In this document: positions 1 to 7,898 of the stretch, one piece after another | How positions within the stretch are numbered: the first letter of the stretch is position 1 | Layout: the number at the start of each line of letters is the position of its first letter | Source of the DNA: JANPEZ01 sp031423155 | Lineage (GTDB): Bacteria; Actinomycetota; UBA4738; HRBIN12 | Length of the DNA stretch: 18,855 nt | Direction: 5' to 3' | Assembly (NCBI GenBank): GCA_031423155.1 | Contig: JANPEZ010000172.1 | Span: 1-18,855 of the forward strand | Translations under genes and position numbers: made by a program | Notes under the pieces: model-generated | Seen by the model: only the letters and a program-made list of their open reading frames with translations | Told to the model about the DNA's origin: nothing | Databases searched by the model: none

Positions 1-2078
1 GCCACGTCCGAGAGCAGCCGGGTTCGGTCCAGGGCCTCCACCAAGATCGCGACCACGAAGCTGGTCGGCTTGCCCTCTGCCCAGCTGACGTCGATCAACC
101 TCTCGGGCTCCCTGCGGAGCGTCTTGGCGTTCGGACAGTCCGCCCGGTGGACGCTCACCCCCTGACCCCTGCTCACGAAACCCAGGATCTGATCCCCGGG
201 AACCGGCGTGCAGCATCGGCCGAGGCGCACCCACACATCGGAGGCTCCGGGCACCACGATCCCGCTTGAGGGGCCGGTGTTCTTGAGCTTCACCGGCCTC
301 GCGAGCGGCACGTCGGTGACGTCCTCGTCGGGCGTTCCGCTGATGAGACGAACGAGGCGCGCGATCACGGACTGAGGCGAGACGTGTCCCTCGCCCACGG
401 CGACGTATAGGGCTTCCAGGTTCGCCAGCTTCAGCTCGGTGGCTACCTGAGTGAGGGCTTCCTCGGTGGCGAGGCGTTTGAACGGCATGTTCTGCTTGCG
501 CATCAGCCGCTGCAGCCCGTCGCGGCCCTGCTCCATCGCATCCTCGCGGCGGCCTCGGCTGAACCACTGGCGGATCTTGTTGCGCGCCCTCGGCGTCTTG
601 ACGAACTGCAGCCAGTCCTGCGAGGGGCCCTCGCCCTGGGCTTTGGAAGTCAGGACATCGACCGAGTCGCCGTTGCGCAGCTCGTAGTCGAGGGGCACCA
701 ACTTGCCCCCCACCTTGGCCCCGATCGTTCGGTGGCCGACATCGGTGTGGATCGTGTAGGCGAAGTCGACCGGTGTCGCGCCGGCCGGCAGGTTCACGAC
801 GTCGCCCTTGGGGGTGAAGACGAAGACCTGACCGCCGTACAGGTCGATCTTCAGACCCTCCATGAACTCGCGGGGGTCGGCCATGTCCTTCAGCCACTCC
901 ATCATCTGGCCCAGCCAGGCCACGTCGGCAGCCTCCTTGGCCTGCTTGCCGCCCTCCTTGTAACGCCAGTGGGCGGCGATGCCGAAGTTGGCCGTGCGAT
1001 GCATGTCGCGGGTGCGGATCTGGATCTCGAGGGGCTTTCCGCCGGGCCCGACGACCGTCGTGTGAAGTGACTGGTACATGTTGGACTTGGGCATCGCGAT
1101 GTAGTCCTTGAAGCGCCCCGGGATCGGCTTCCACAGCGAGTGCACGGCGCCGAGGGCCGCGTAGCAGTCCCTCAGGTTCTCGCAGAGGATCCGCACACCG
1201 ACGAGGTCGTAGATCTCGTTGAACTCTTTGCCCCGGATCACCATCTTCTCGTAGATGGAGTACAGGTGCTTCGGACGGCCCTCGACCTCGGCCTTGACGC
1301 CGATCTCCTTGAGCCGGGATCTCGCCGAGGACGTGACTTCTTCTATCAGCTGCTGTCTCTCGCCGCGGCGTTTCTCGACGAGTGCCGCGATCTCGTGGAA
1401 CGGCCCGGGGTCAAGGGTCTTGAACGCGAGGTCTTCCAGTTCCCACTTCATCTCCTGGACCCCCAGGCGGTTAGCCAAAGGGGCGTAGATCTCCAGGGTC
1501 TGGGTGGCTATCCGTTTCTGCTTATCCGGTTCCAAAGGGGCGAGGGTCCGCATGTTGTGGAGCCGGTCGGCGAGCTTGATGAGCAAGACCCGGATGTCAC
1601 CGGCCATCGCCACGATCATCTTGCGAACGTTCTCGGCTTGCTGCTGCTCCCGCGTTCGAAACTCCAGCTTGTCCAACTTGGTCAGGCCGTCGACTATCCG
1701 CGCGACCTCGGCGCCGAACTCGGTCTCGAGTTCCTCCAGGGTAGCTTCCGTGTCCTCGACGGTGTCGTGCAGCAAGGCCGCTACGAGCGTCGTGGTGTCG
1801 AGCTGAAGATCGGCGAGGATCCCGGCGACCGCGAGAGGGTGAAGTATGAAGTCCTCGCCCGAGCGGCGGGTCTGGCCCTCGTGTTTCACCTCAGCGAAGA
1901 CGTATGCCCTCTGGATCTCCTTGACGTCGGCCTTGGCGTTGTAGGAGCGGACCGACTTCAGCAGGGCATCTATCGAGCCGGCTTCGGGAGAGCTCTCGCC
2001 CGGGCGAAGGCGTGAGAGCAGCCCCCCGCGGCGCTGTTGTTGCTGAGCCTCGACCTTGATCTCTTCGCGGCTGTCCAA
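1..2078 (-). CDS. rel: Bifunctional (p)ppGpp synthetase/hydrolase Rel (3' end beyond window)
   Basis: This enzyme makes and degrades the stringent-response alarmone (p)ppGpp in the cytoplasm. 692 residues are visible. The N-terminal hydrolase domain has H80, the H104-D105 pair in LLHDTVEDT, and D171 in DRLHNMRTL. The synthetase domain (about 265-375) has RFKD at 322-325, YIAMPKSNMYQSLHT, and E351 in LEIQIRT. The RxKD form is the one known from bifunctional Rel rather than from RelA (ExDD). A TGS domain covers about 412-478, a zinc-finger/CC domain has C622, C623 and C648, and the first residues of an ACT domain follow before the window ends. The start is TTG: AGGAGG lies 5 nt upstream and an in-frame TAG stands four codons before it. 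It lies 45 nt after apt, the usual actinobacterial pairing. The truncation is caused by the window edge and is not a mutation. Confidence 0.96.
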   Translation of the reverse strand, partial: MDSREEIKVEAQQQQRRGGLLSRLRPGESSPEAGSIDALLKSVRSYNAKADVKEIQRAYVFAEVKHEGQTRRSGEDFILHPLAVAGILADLQLDTTTLVAALLHDTVEDTEATLEELETEFGAEVARIVDGLTKLDKLEFRTREQQQAENVRKMIVAMAGDIRVLLIKLADRLHNMRTLAPLEPDKQKRIATQTLEIYAPLANRLGVQEMKWELEDLAFKTLDPGPFHEIAALVEKRRGERQQLIEEVTSSARSRLKEIGVKAEVEGRPKHLYSIYEKMVIRGKEFNEIYDLVGVRILCENLRDCYAALGAVHSLWKPIPGRFKDYIAMPKSNMYQSLHTTVVGPGGKPLEIQIRTRDMHRTANFGIAAHWRYKEGGKQAKEAADVAWLGQMMEWLKDMADPREFMEGLKIDLYGGQVFVFTPKGDVVNLPAGATPVDFAYTIHTDVGHRTIGAKVGGKLVPLDYELRNGDSVDVLTSKAQGEGPSQDWLQFVKTPRARNKIRQWFSRGRREDAMEQGRDGLQRLMRKQNMPFKRLATEEALTQVATELKLANLEALYVAVGEGHVSPQSVIARLVRLISGTPDEDVTDVPLARPVKLKNTGPSSGIVVPGASDVWVRLGRCCTPVPGDQILGFVSRGQGVSVHRADCPNAKTLRREPERLIDVSWAEGKPTSFVVAILVEALDRTRLLSDV

Positions 2079-2079
2079 G

Positions 2080-2099
2080 CTCGCCTCCTAGGAGGCAAG
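2080..2099 (-). promoter_or_regulatory. Leader hairpin covering the rel Shine-Dalgarno
   Basis: On the minus strand the 5' arm CTTGCCTC (2099-2092) can pair with GAGGCGAG (2087-2080) around a CTAG loop. This gives 8 bp with one G-U pair. The rel ribosome site AGGAGG (2089-2084) lies in the loop and 3' arm. The inverted repeat is plainly visible; a role in limiting Rel translation is inference. A possible -10 TACACT at 2103-2098 would start a transcript inside the hairpin, in which case only read-through mRNA from apt could form it. Confidence 0.35.
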
Positions 2100-2123
2100 T
2101 GTAAGGGGCGAGCCGCCGAGGGC

Positions 2124-2645
2124 TCAGTAGTGGATCAGCGTGAAGAGGTCGTATCCGCCCAACTTCTCCCGGCCCTTCAAGAAGTCCAGCTCTATGAGGC
2201 ATGAGATGCCGCAGACCTTGGCCCCGATCCGCTCAACGAGCGAAGCTGTGGCCTGAGCGGTTCCTCCGGTGGCCAGAACGTCGTCCACGATCAGGACCCT
2301 CTCCCCCGGATGGAACGCGTCGGTGTGGACCTCCAGCGTGGCCGTCCCGTACTCGAGTGAGTACTCCTCGGACAGGGTCGCGGCGGGCAGCTTGCCCTTC
2401 TTGCGGATGGGCACGAAGCCGGCCCCGAAGTGGTACGCGACGGGCGCGGCGATGATGAATCCGCGCGCCTCGATGCCGACGACCTTGTCGACGTTGCCGC
2501 GACCGAAGTGCACGACGATCAAGTCGATGATCGTCGAGAATGCGATGGGGTCGGCGAGGACCGGAGTTATGTCCTTGAAGACGATGCCCGGTTCGGGAAA
2601 ATCCGGAACGTCTCTGATCTGGGCCTTGATCGTCTCGATGTCCAC
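2124..2645 (-). CDS. apt: Adenine phosphoribosyltransferase
   Basis: Apt salvages adenine by joining it to PRPP to give AMP and pyrophosphate, in the cytoplasm. The 173-residue length is normal. The PRPP-binding loop reads VLIVDDVLATGGTA (117-130). The family motifs IEARGFIIA (58-66) and RKKGKLP (81-87) and the N-terminal FPEPGIVFKDITP are all intact. The start is GTG, with GGAGG six bases upstream inside the last codons of secF. Only 3 nt separate the secF stop from this start, so the two are probably co-transcribed and coupled. The secF-apt-rel order is the classical actinobacterial one. Confidence 0.97.
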   Translation of the reverse strand: MDIETIKAQIRDVPDFPEPGIVFKDITPVLADPIAFSTIIDLIVVHFGRGNVDKVVGIEARGFIIAAPVAYHFGAGFVPIRKKGKLPAATLSEEYSLEYGTATLEVHTDAFHPGERVLIVDDVLATGGTAQATASLVERIGAKVCGISCLIELDFLKGREKLGGYDLFTLIHY

Positions 2646-2648
2646 CTG

Positions 2649-3752
2649 CTACCTCCGCTTGCGTTTGGCCGGGGGCCTGCGTTTGCTCTTGGGCCGGGGG
2701 CGCCCGGGCGCCGCCGCGGTCCTGACCGTAGCTTTGGTCGCGGCAGCGGCGCTCGCGGCGGGAGCCATCTCGCCCGGCACCGGGGGTCTGCCACGGGCCT
2801 CGCGGGCCGCCGCCCTCTCCTGCATCTGCCGGTATCTGGGTTCGCGCTCCTTCAAGATGGTGAGCAGCGGAGCCGCGATGAAGATCGACGAGTACGCACC
2901 GGTCATGACTCCCACGAACATCGCGAAGGCGAAGTCCTTCAACGTGCTTCCGCCGAACAGCAGCAGCGACAGGATCGGCAGCAACACGACCAGCGAAGTG
3001 TTCACCGAGCGCATGAGCACCTGGTTCAGCGACCTGTCGACGACCCCCGTGTACCCCAGGCGCGCTATCATCGCGGTCGACTCGGTGTTCTCCTTGATCT
3101 TGTCGTAGATGACGACCGTGTCGTAGAGCGAGAAGCCCAAGATCGTAAGCAAGGCCACGACCGTTTCCGGCGTCACCTCTCGGCCGACGAGCGCGTAGAC
3201 GCCCCCCGTGATCACGATGTCGTGGATGAGCGCGATCTGCGCCCCGAGCGCCATCTTCCACTCGAACCGGAACGAGATGTAGAGCGTGATGGCGAGCAGA
3301 ACGACGATCAATCCGGTCAGCGCCTTGTTCGAGATCTGCTTGCCCCATGTCGGCCCCACGTCTTGTTGATCGAACTGATCGACGCTGGTTCCGGCCTGCT
3401 CGGCCAGAGCCTCGAGCATCGGCAAGGGGTCTGCCTCGCCCGGCGCATGCAGCGCCGTCGTGCGTATCGAAACCCTGTTCCCGTTGATGATCTGAACCTC
3501 AGCGTCTCCACGGCCGAACCGATCCAACGTGGCGGTCACGTCCGGAACCGTGACGGGATCGACGACGTTGTACTCGATCCTTGCTCCGCCCTCGAAGGCG
3601 ATCGACAGGTTCAGGTGCCGGACGAAGAGTCCGGTGAGCGAGGCAGCGATGATCACGCCCGAGAAAGCGAACCACCAGTTCCTGCGCTCGATCAGCCGGA
3701 ACTGCGGGATCGTGTGACCTCGATAGGTCGAGACGGCTCGCTTGATGTTCAC
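2649..3752 (-). CDS. secF: Protein translocase subunit SecF
   Basis: SecF works with SecD and YajC at the SecYEG channel and uses the proton gradient to help pull preproteins across the membrane. The protein has 367 residues. The first membrane segment follows LIERRNWWFAFSG, an extracytoplasmic domain follows, and five further segments lie in the second half. The SecF signature is seen in ITGGVYALVGREVTPETV and ILGFSLYDTVVIYDKIKEN, with the conserved aspartates. The GTG start overlaps the secD stop in GTGA, so translation is coupled. The cytoplasmic C-terminal tail of about 75 residues is rich in Ala, Pro, Arg and Lys and ends in a basic run (KSKRRPPAKRKRR). Longer in-frame starts upstream would run inside secD and are rejected. 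Confidence 0.96.
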   Translation of the reverse strand: MNIKRAVSTYRGHTIPQFRLIERRNWWFAFSGVIIAASLTGLFVRHLNLSIAFEGGARIEYNVVDPVTVPDVTATLDRFGRGDAEVQIINGNRVSIRTTALHAPGEADPLPMLEALAEQAGTSVDQFDQQDVGPTWGKQISNKALTGLIVVLLAITLYISFRFEWKMALGAQIALIHDIVITGGVYALVGREVTPETVVALLTILGFSLYDTVVIYDKIKENTESTAMIARLGYTGVVDRSLNQVLMRSVNTSLVVLLPILSLLLFGGSTLKDFAFAMFVGVMTGAYSSIFIAAPLLTILKEREPRYRQMQERAAAREARGRPPVPGEMAPAASAAAATKATVRTAAAPGRPRPKSKRRPPAKRKRR

Positions 3753-5749
3753 TCCATCTCTCCGATCGGCGTCACTTGGGAAGCGGACTCCGAGTCGGCG
3801 GCCACGCCGCTCGTCAGGCCGAATCCGCGAAGGTTCACGAGCCGATCGCTCCGCGAGATCAGGATGACCGTCGGCCGTTTGAAGAAGTAGACGACGAACA
3901 GGTCCAGCAGCGTCGCCACACCCAGGGTCAGCGCGAACCCTCGGACGGAACTGACCGCCGTGATGTACAGGGCAACGGCCGCGATCCCCGTTACGAAGTC
4001 GGCCGCAACGATCGTCTTGTACGCGCGCTTGAACGCAGGCTGGACCGCCGATCGAGCGCTCTTTCCGCTTCGGACCTCGTCCTTCAATCGCTCGAAGAAC
4101 ACGATGTAGGAGTCGGCGGTTACTCCGAGTGAGATCACCAGACCCGCGATCCCGGCCAGCGAAAGCGCATAGCCAACGGTCTGGCCGGCCAGCGAGATGA
4201 GCGCGATAGCCAAGATCGCCCAGATCGACATGCCGAGCCATGCGACCGCGCCCAGAAGCCGGTAATAGAAGAGTAGGTACAGGAAGAGAGCGACCAGCCC
4301 GGCCAGACCGGCTACCACTCCCTGGCGGAGGGAGGCCTGCCCCAGGGTCGGGCTGACGGTGACGACCTCCTGCTGCAGGAGTTGAACCGGCAGCGCACCC
4401 GCGTTAAGAACGGTTGCGAGCTGCTTGGCCCGCGGCTCCGTGAAGCTCCCCGAGATCTGGCCTTGACCCCCCAGGATCGGCTCATTGATCGTCGGAGCGG
4501 AGATCACCTCCGCGTCCAGGATTATCGCGAGCTGCTTGCCGGCCAGCGCCGTGGTCACCTCACCGAACTTCGTAGCCCCCTCCGAGGTCAGAGTGAAGTT
4601 GATGATCCACCCCTGGGCAACGCTCTGCGTGCCTCCCGTGTCGTAGACCGCCGTGGCCTTCTTGATCTGATCGCCGGTGATCTGGACCGTACCCAAGTGG
4701 TACTTCACATCGCCAGGGCCGAGGAACCAGACGTCCTGCTCGGCAAGGGCATCCGGCTTGGAAGGGCAAGCGGGCGTCGGACTGACCGGATCCGAGTCGC
4801 AGGTGAGCGGCTGATCTTCGTATCCGGGTGCCGCCGGATCGAGGGTTCCCAGCACCTCTCGCTCCTCCAAGCGGGCCGTGGTCCCGATCAGCTCCAGGAG
4901 CTTGCCCTGACCCGTCTGCTGCAGACCGACTTCGGCCAGCGCCTGGCTCAGGTAGCAGCCGAGGTCCTTGCCCGCCGAGCTCACAACGCAGAACCGCTTC
5001 GTTACATGAACGACCTCCGCCGTCGCGAGCGCCGCCTCGGCAGCGTCCTTCGTGTCCAGACAGGGCAGGTTGGTGGACATGCTCCCCACAAGACAGAACT
5101 CGGAGGTCACCTCGGTTTCGAAGAGGGCCTTGGCTTCGTTCCCGGCCTTCTTAGTGTCGAAACAGCCGAAGAACGCCGACCCGTCGGTAACGCAGAACTT
5201 GCCGACGTTGTCTCCGGTCGTCTGCTCCTTGACGGTGAGAGCCTTCAGGGCCGCATCGGCGGCCTTCTTCGTCGCGAAGCAGGAGGGGGTCGTCGAGGCT
5301 GTCGGGTCCACGATGCAGGCCTGCTGCACCACCTCCTCGACGCTCAGGCTGTCGCGGGCTGCGTTGGCCAGAACCTGGGAGGACGCGCATCCGAACGAGA
5401 CGTCTCGCTGCGTTGCGGCGTCCTTGCCGATGAGACAGAACTCGTCCTCGGCCTTCGTTCGGATCGTCCCTTTGGCGAGCCCCGGTAGTTGAACCTCGAT
5501 GTTCGTACCCGCGAGGAAGATGTCCGGTTCCGCAACGCCGGCCGAGTCGACCCGTCGGCGGATGTTCTCCAGCGCCTGCTCCATGACCGAGGCCGGAGTC
5601 CCGTCGGGTGCCTTCAAGATCACGGACAGGCCGCCCTGCAGATCCAATCCGAGGGTCGGCTTCAGCCCGAAGGAGAAGCCCGCACCCGCCGAAACGACCA
5701 GGGCGAGCACGAACAGGACTGAGAACCAAAGGCCGCGGGTGCGTCTCAC
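3749..5749 (-). CDS. secD: Protein translocase subunit SecD with cysteine-rich repeat insertion
   Basis: SecD is the larger subunit of the SecDF export motor. The 666-residue protein is longer than usual for actinobacteria (about 570, from memory). An N-terminal membrane segment (about 7-27) is followed by the conserved LGLDLQGG (34-40). The later P1 part contains GWIINFTLTSEGATKF and IILDAEVISAP. The C-terminal half has five membrane segments, with the fourth-segment motif GLVISLGVTADSYIVFFERL. The extra length lies in the extracytoplasmic domain, where residues 101-281 form tandem units each carrying two cysteines (listed separately). The GTG start overlaps the HD gene's stop in GTGA, and the stop overlaps secF's start the same way. 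An upstream in-frame extension is rejected because it would overlap the whole HD gene. Confidence 0.95.
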   Translation of the reverse strand: MRRTRGLWFSVLFVLALVVSAGAGFSFGLKPTLGLDLQGGLSVILKAPDGTPASVMEQALENIRRRVDSAGVAEPDIFLAGTNIEVQLPGLAKGTIRTKAEDEFCLIGKDAATQRDVSFGCASSQVLANAARDSLSVEEVVQQACIVDPTASTTPSCFATKKAADAALKALTVKEQTTGDNVGKFCVTDGSAFFGCFDTKKAGNEAKALFETEVTSEFCLVGSMSTNLPCLDTKDAAEAALATAEVVHVTKRFCVVSSAGKDLGCYLSQALAEVGLQQTGQGKLLELIGTTARLEEREVLGTLDPAAPGYEDQPLTCDSDPVSPTPACPSKPDALAEQDVWFLGPGDVKYHLGTVQITGDQIKKATAVYDTGGTQSVAQGWIINFTLTSEGATKFGEVTTALAGKQLAIILDAEVISAPTINEPILGGQGQISGSFTEPRAKQLATVLNAGALPVQLLQQEVVTVSPTLGQASLRQGVVAGLAGLVALFLYLLFYYRLLGAVAWLGMSIWAILAIALISLAGQTVGYALSLAGIAGLVISLGVTADSYIVFFERLKDEVRSGKSARSAVQPAFKRAYKTIVAADFVTGIAAVALYITAVSSVRGFALTLGVATLLDLFVVYFFKRPTVILISRSDRLVNLRGFGLTSGVAADSESASQVTPIGEME
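4907..5449 (-). repeat. Five degenerate protein repeats with paired cysteines inside secD
   Basis: SecD residues 101-281 consist of five related units of about 31-42 residues. They begin EDEFCLIG, QACIVDP, GKFCVTDG, SEFCLVGS and KRFCVVSS. Each has a second cysteine 9 to 15 residues later, mostly followed by an F/L-x-T-K-K/D-A stretch and a short alanine-rich helix. The cysteine pairs are 105/121, 145/157, 186/196, 219/230 and 254/265. A sixth pair (317/328) follows without the rest of the motif. The segment lies in the extracytoplasmic P1 region, so disulfides are plausible. The repeat is degenerate at protein level and is not a DNA tandem repeat. Confidence 0.8.
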
Positions 5750-6465
5750 GCCAGTTCTGCCCCGTTGATGGTCAGGCCGAACTTGCAGTCGAGGGTCTCG
5801 GCCGCGTGTCTGCACATCTGCATACGTCCAAGGAAGATCTCGAAGTACTCCATGACCTGGCTGATCTCTGTGTCGATCGTCAGCTCGAGGGTGATCGAGC
5901 GAGCCTCGGAGTCTACCCTCAGGAAGGATTGCTCCGCCGCGTAGTTGACCCGGTCGTGGATGTCGAACTCGATGTGGCCGGACTTCCGGACTCGGCTGCG
6001 GTGCACGTCCGACTTGTCTGCCAGGATCACCGCTGCGGAGACCGGAGAGATCGCGTGACCCTCCTTCTCTTCGTGGTTGGCGATCGCCGCCACGATCGAG
6101 GCCAGATCGGCCCCGGGCAGTTCGCCTTTCAAGGCGTTGTAGACGAGGATCCCGCCGGTCTGACCGTGGGCATCGCGCGCGAGCATGTTTCCGACGTCGT
6201 GAAGGTAGCCGGCGACGCAAGCCAGGTTCGCGTCGTGTTCGCCGTACCCCAGCCGCGAGAGCACCTGGTAGGAGATCTTGCCCGACAGGTTCGCGTGCCG
6301 GAAGCCGTGCTCGGTATAACCCATCGCCTCCATCACCCTGTCGGCAGAGGAGATGTAGAGAGAGAGTTCCTCGTTGGCCTGGACCTGTTCGAGCGTGATG
6401 GTGGGGGCCTGGGCGACCTCAGCAGCCGGACCCGGCTCCGGTTCGGGACGCTCCGTCTCGCTCAC
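5746..6465 (-). CDS. HD-domain metal-dependent phosphohydrolase
   Basis: This is a soluble 239-residue protein with an HD hydrolase core. Metal-ligand candidates are H57 (in FRHANL), H89-D90 (YLHDVGN), H100, H131 (IANHEEKEGH) and D150 (ILADKSDVHRSRV). The first 22 residues are acidic, proline-rich and probably disordered. Residues 160-239 form an additional domain. HD proteins hydrolyse phosphate esters, often of nucleotides, but the substrate cannot be read from the sequence. The GTG start overlaps the yajC stop and the gene's TGA overlaps the secD start, both as GTGA, so it should be made together with the export complex. No signal peptide or membrane segment is seen. A role in secretion control or RNA/nucleotide turnover at the translocon is only a guess from position. 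Confidence 0.85.
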   Translation of the reverse strand: MSETERPEPEPGPAAEVAQAPTITLEQVQANEELSLYISSADRVMEAMGYTEHGFRHANLSGKISYQVLSRLGYGEHDANLACVAGYLHDVGNMLARDAHGQTGGILVYNALKGELPGADLASIVAAIANHEEKEGHAISPVSAAVILADKSDVHRSRVRKSGHIEFDIHDRVNYAAEQSFLRVDSEARSITLELTIDTEISQVMEYFEIFLGRMQMCRHAAETLDCKFGLTINGAELA

Positions 6466-6818
6466 TGGTCGGCGTCGACCCCTTCGTCTTCGGCCTCGTC
6501 CTCTTCGTAGTCATCTTCGGTGATCCGGCGCGAGATCCCGCCCCTTACCATCTTCACGCTGGTTCCGGGCGCGATCTCGACCGTAAGGACATCGGCCTCC
6601 TCGTCGATGTCGGTGACCGTGCCGAAGATGCCTCCGGTAGTCATGATCTCGTCGCCCTCTTCGATCTCGGAAAGCAGCGCTCGCTGCTGCTTGGCGCGTC
6701 TCTGCTGAGGACGGATCATCAGGAAATACATCGCCAACCCGATGAGGACTAGCGGAGCCATCCCCATCAGTGGATTCGCCTGTTGGGAATCGGACGCCTG
6801 TGCGAGCATCTCGATCAT
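6462..6818 (-). CDS. yajC: Preprotein translocase subunit YajC
   Basis: YajC is a small single-span membrane protein that associates with SecDF. The 118 residues show a short N-terminus, a membrane segment at about 17-34 (MGMAPLVLIGLAMYFLMI), the hallmark RPQQRRAKQQ, and the soluble domain with EEGDEIMTTGGIFGTV. The C-terminal 20 residues are strongly acidic (EDDYEEDEAEDEG). The ATG start is preceded by AGGAGG at a 10-nt spacing. The gene follows ruvB after a 63-nt gap, which holds a TAGACT -10-like hexamer but no convincing -35 box. It opens the coupled run yajC-HD-secD-secF. Confidence 0.95.
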   Translation of the reverse strand: MIEMLAQASDSQQANPLMGMAPLVLIGLAMYFLMIRPQQRRAKQQRALLSEIEEGDEIMTTGGIFGTVTDIDEEADVLTVEIAPGTSVKMVRGGISRRITEDDYEEDEAEDEGVDADQ

Positions 6819-6881
6819 GCTTGGATCGCCTCCTAGGCTGGACAGCCTGCGAGTCTACCTGTCGGGCACAAGGTCGAGGGC

Positions 6882-7898
6882 CTAGAGGGGCAGCGTGCCC
6901 GGAGCGGTGACACCCAGATGCCTGTATGCCCTCTCGGTTGCCACCCTGCCCCGCGGCGTCCGCTGCAGGAAACCAAGCTGAAGTAGGTACGGCTCGACGA
7001 CGTCCTCGACGGTATCGGTCTCCTCCCCTACCGAAGCGGCCAGGGTCGTCAGACCCACGGGTCCTCCGCCGAACTTGCCGACGATCGTGTTCAAGATCGC
7101 GATGTCGAGTTTGTCCAAGCCCTCCTCGTCGACCTCGAAGAGTTCGAGGCCCTGGCGCGCGATATCCCCGGTCACCCGGCCGTCGTGCCGGACCTCGGCG
7201 ACGTCGCGGACCCGCCGCAAGAGGCGGTTGGCGATCCTGGGCGTCCCGCGAGACCGGCGCGAGATCTCGGCCGCGCCTTCCTCGTCGATGTCCACCTTCA
7301 AGATGCCGGCCGATCGGCGCACGATGGTCGCCAGGTCCTCTCGCGAGTAGTAGTCCAGGCGCGGGGAGAAACCGAACCGATCGCGCAATGGGAGCGTTAT
7401 CCGCCCAGGACGCGTTGTCGCCCCGACGAGCGTGAACCGTGGCAGGTCGAGCCTGATCGAGCGCGCGGTCGGTCCCTTGCCGAGCACCACATCGAGGTTG
7501 AAGTCCTCGAGTGCCGGATACAGAACCTCCTCGACGGGTCTGGGCATCCTGTGTATCTCATCGACGAACAGGACATCGCCATCCTCTAGGTTCGTGAGGA
7601 TGGCGGCCAGGTCGCTGGGGCGATCCAGCGCCGGACCGCTGGTCGGCTGGAACGCCGAACCCATCTCGCGGGCGACGATCGATGCCAGCGTCGTCTTCCC
7701 GAGTCCCGGCGGGCCCGAGAAGAGCATGTGGTCGACCTGGTCGCCCCGCGCCCTGGAGCCCTCGATGAGCAGAGCCAGTTGTTCCTTGATCCGCTCCTGA
7801 CCGACGAACTCGAGGAGGGTCTTCGGCCTGAGGGTGTTGTCAAGATCGCGGTCCTCAGCCGTCACCACCTCGGCATCGATGAGCCTATCCTCGCTCAT
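6882..7898 (-). CDS. ruvB: Holliday junction branch migration helicase RuvB
   Basis: RuvB is the hexameric AAA+ ATPase that drives branch migration of Holliday junctions on RuvA during recombinational repair. The 338 residues are of normal length. Walker A is GPPGLGKT (62-69, K68), Walker B is VLFVDE (109-114), sensor 1 lies in GATTRPG (159-165), and the arginine finger is R174 in LRDRFGF. The N-terminal LRPKTLLEFVGQ and the C-terminal winged-helix domain ending in QRTPRGRVATERAYRHLG are both present. Its ATG shares one base with the ruvA TGA (TGATG), so translation is coupled. It ends the ruvCAB unit. Confidence 0.98.
   Translation of the reverse strand: MSEDRLIDAEVVTAEDRDLDNTLRPKTLLEFVGQERIKEQLALLIEGSRARGDQVDHMLFSGPPGLGKTTLASIVAREMGSAFQPTSGPALDRPSDLAAILTNLEDGDVLFVDEIHRMPRPVEEVLYPALEDFNLDVVLGKGPTARSIRLDLPRFTLVGATTRPGRITLPLRDRFGFSPRLDYYSREDLATIVRRSAGILKVDIDEEGAAEISRRSRGTPRIANRLLRRVRDVAEVRHDGRVTGDIARQGLELFEVDEEGLDKLDIAILNTIVGKFGGGPVGLTTLAASVGEETDTVEDVVEPYLLQLGFLQRTPRGRVATERAYRHLGVTAPGTLPL

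Noticed and set aside
1140..2015. Plus-strand open frame of 291 codons opposite rel
   Set aside because: The minus strand encodes uninterrupted, motif-complete Rel here; the plus-strand frame is a composition shadow.
2430..3890. Long plus-strand open frame of 486 codons across apt/secF
   Set aside because: It lies opposite well-recognised apt and secF, has Arg/Asp-rich composition typical of GC-rich antisense frames, and shows no known domain.
4907..5449. Possible frameshift or assembly error in secD explaining the odd insertion
   Set aside because: The frame stays open with secD sequence on both sides, and the inserted part has an orderly repeat with evenly placed cysteines.
4382..5488. 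Plus-strand open frame of 368 codons opposite secD
   Set aside because: It is antisense to the SecD repeat region and has no recognisable motif; the minus-strand frame is clearly SecD on both sides.
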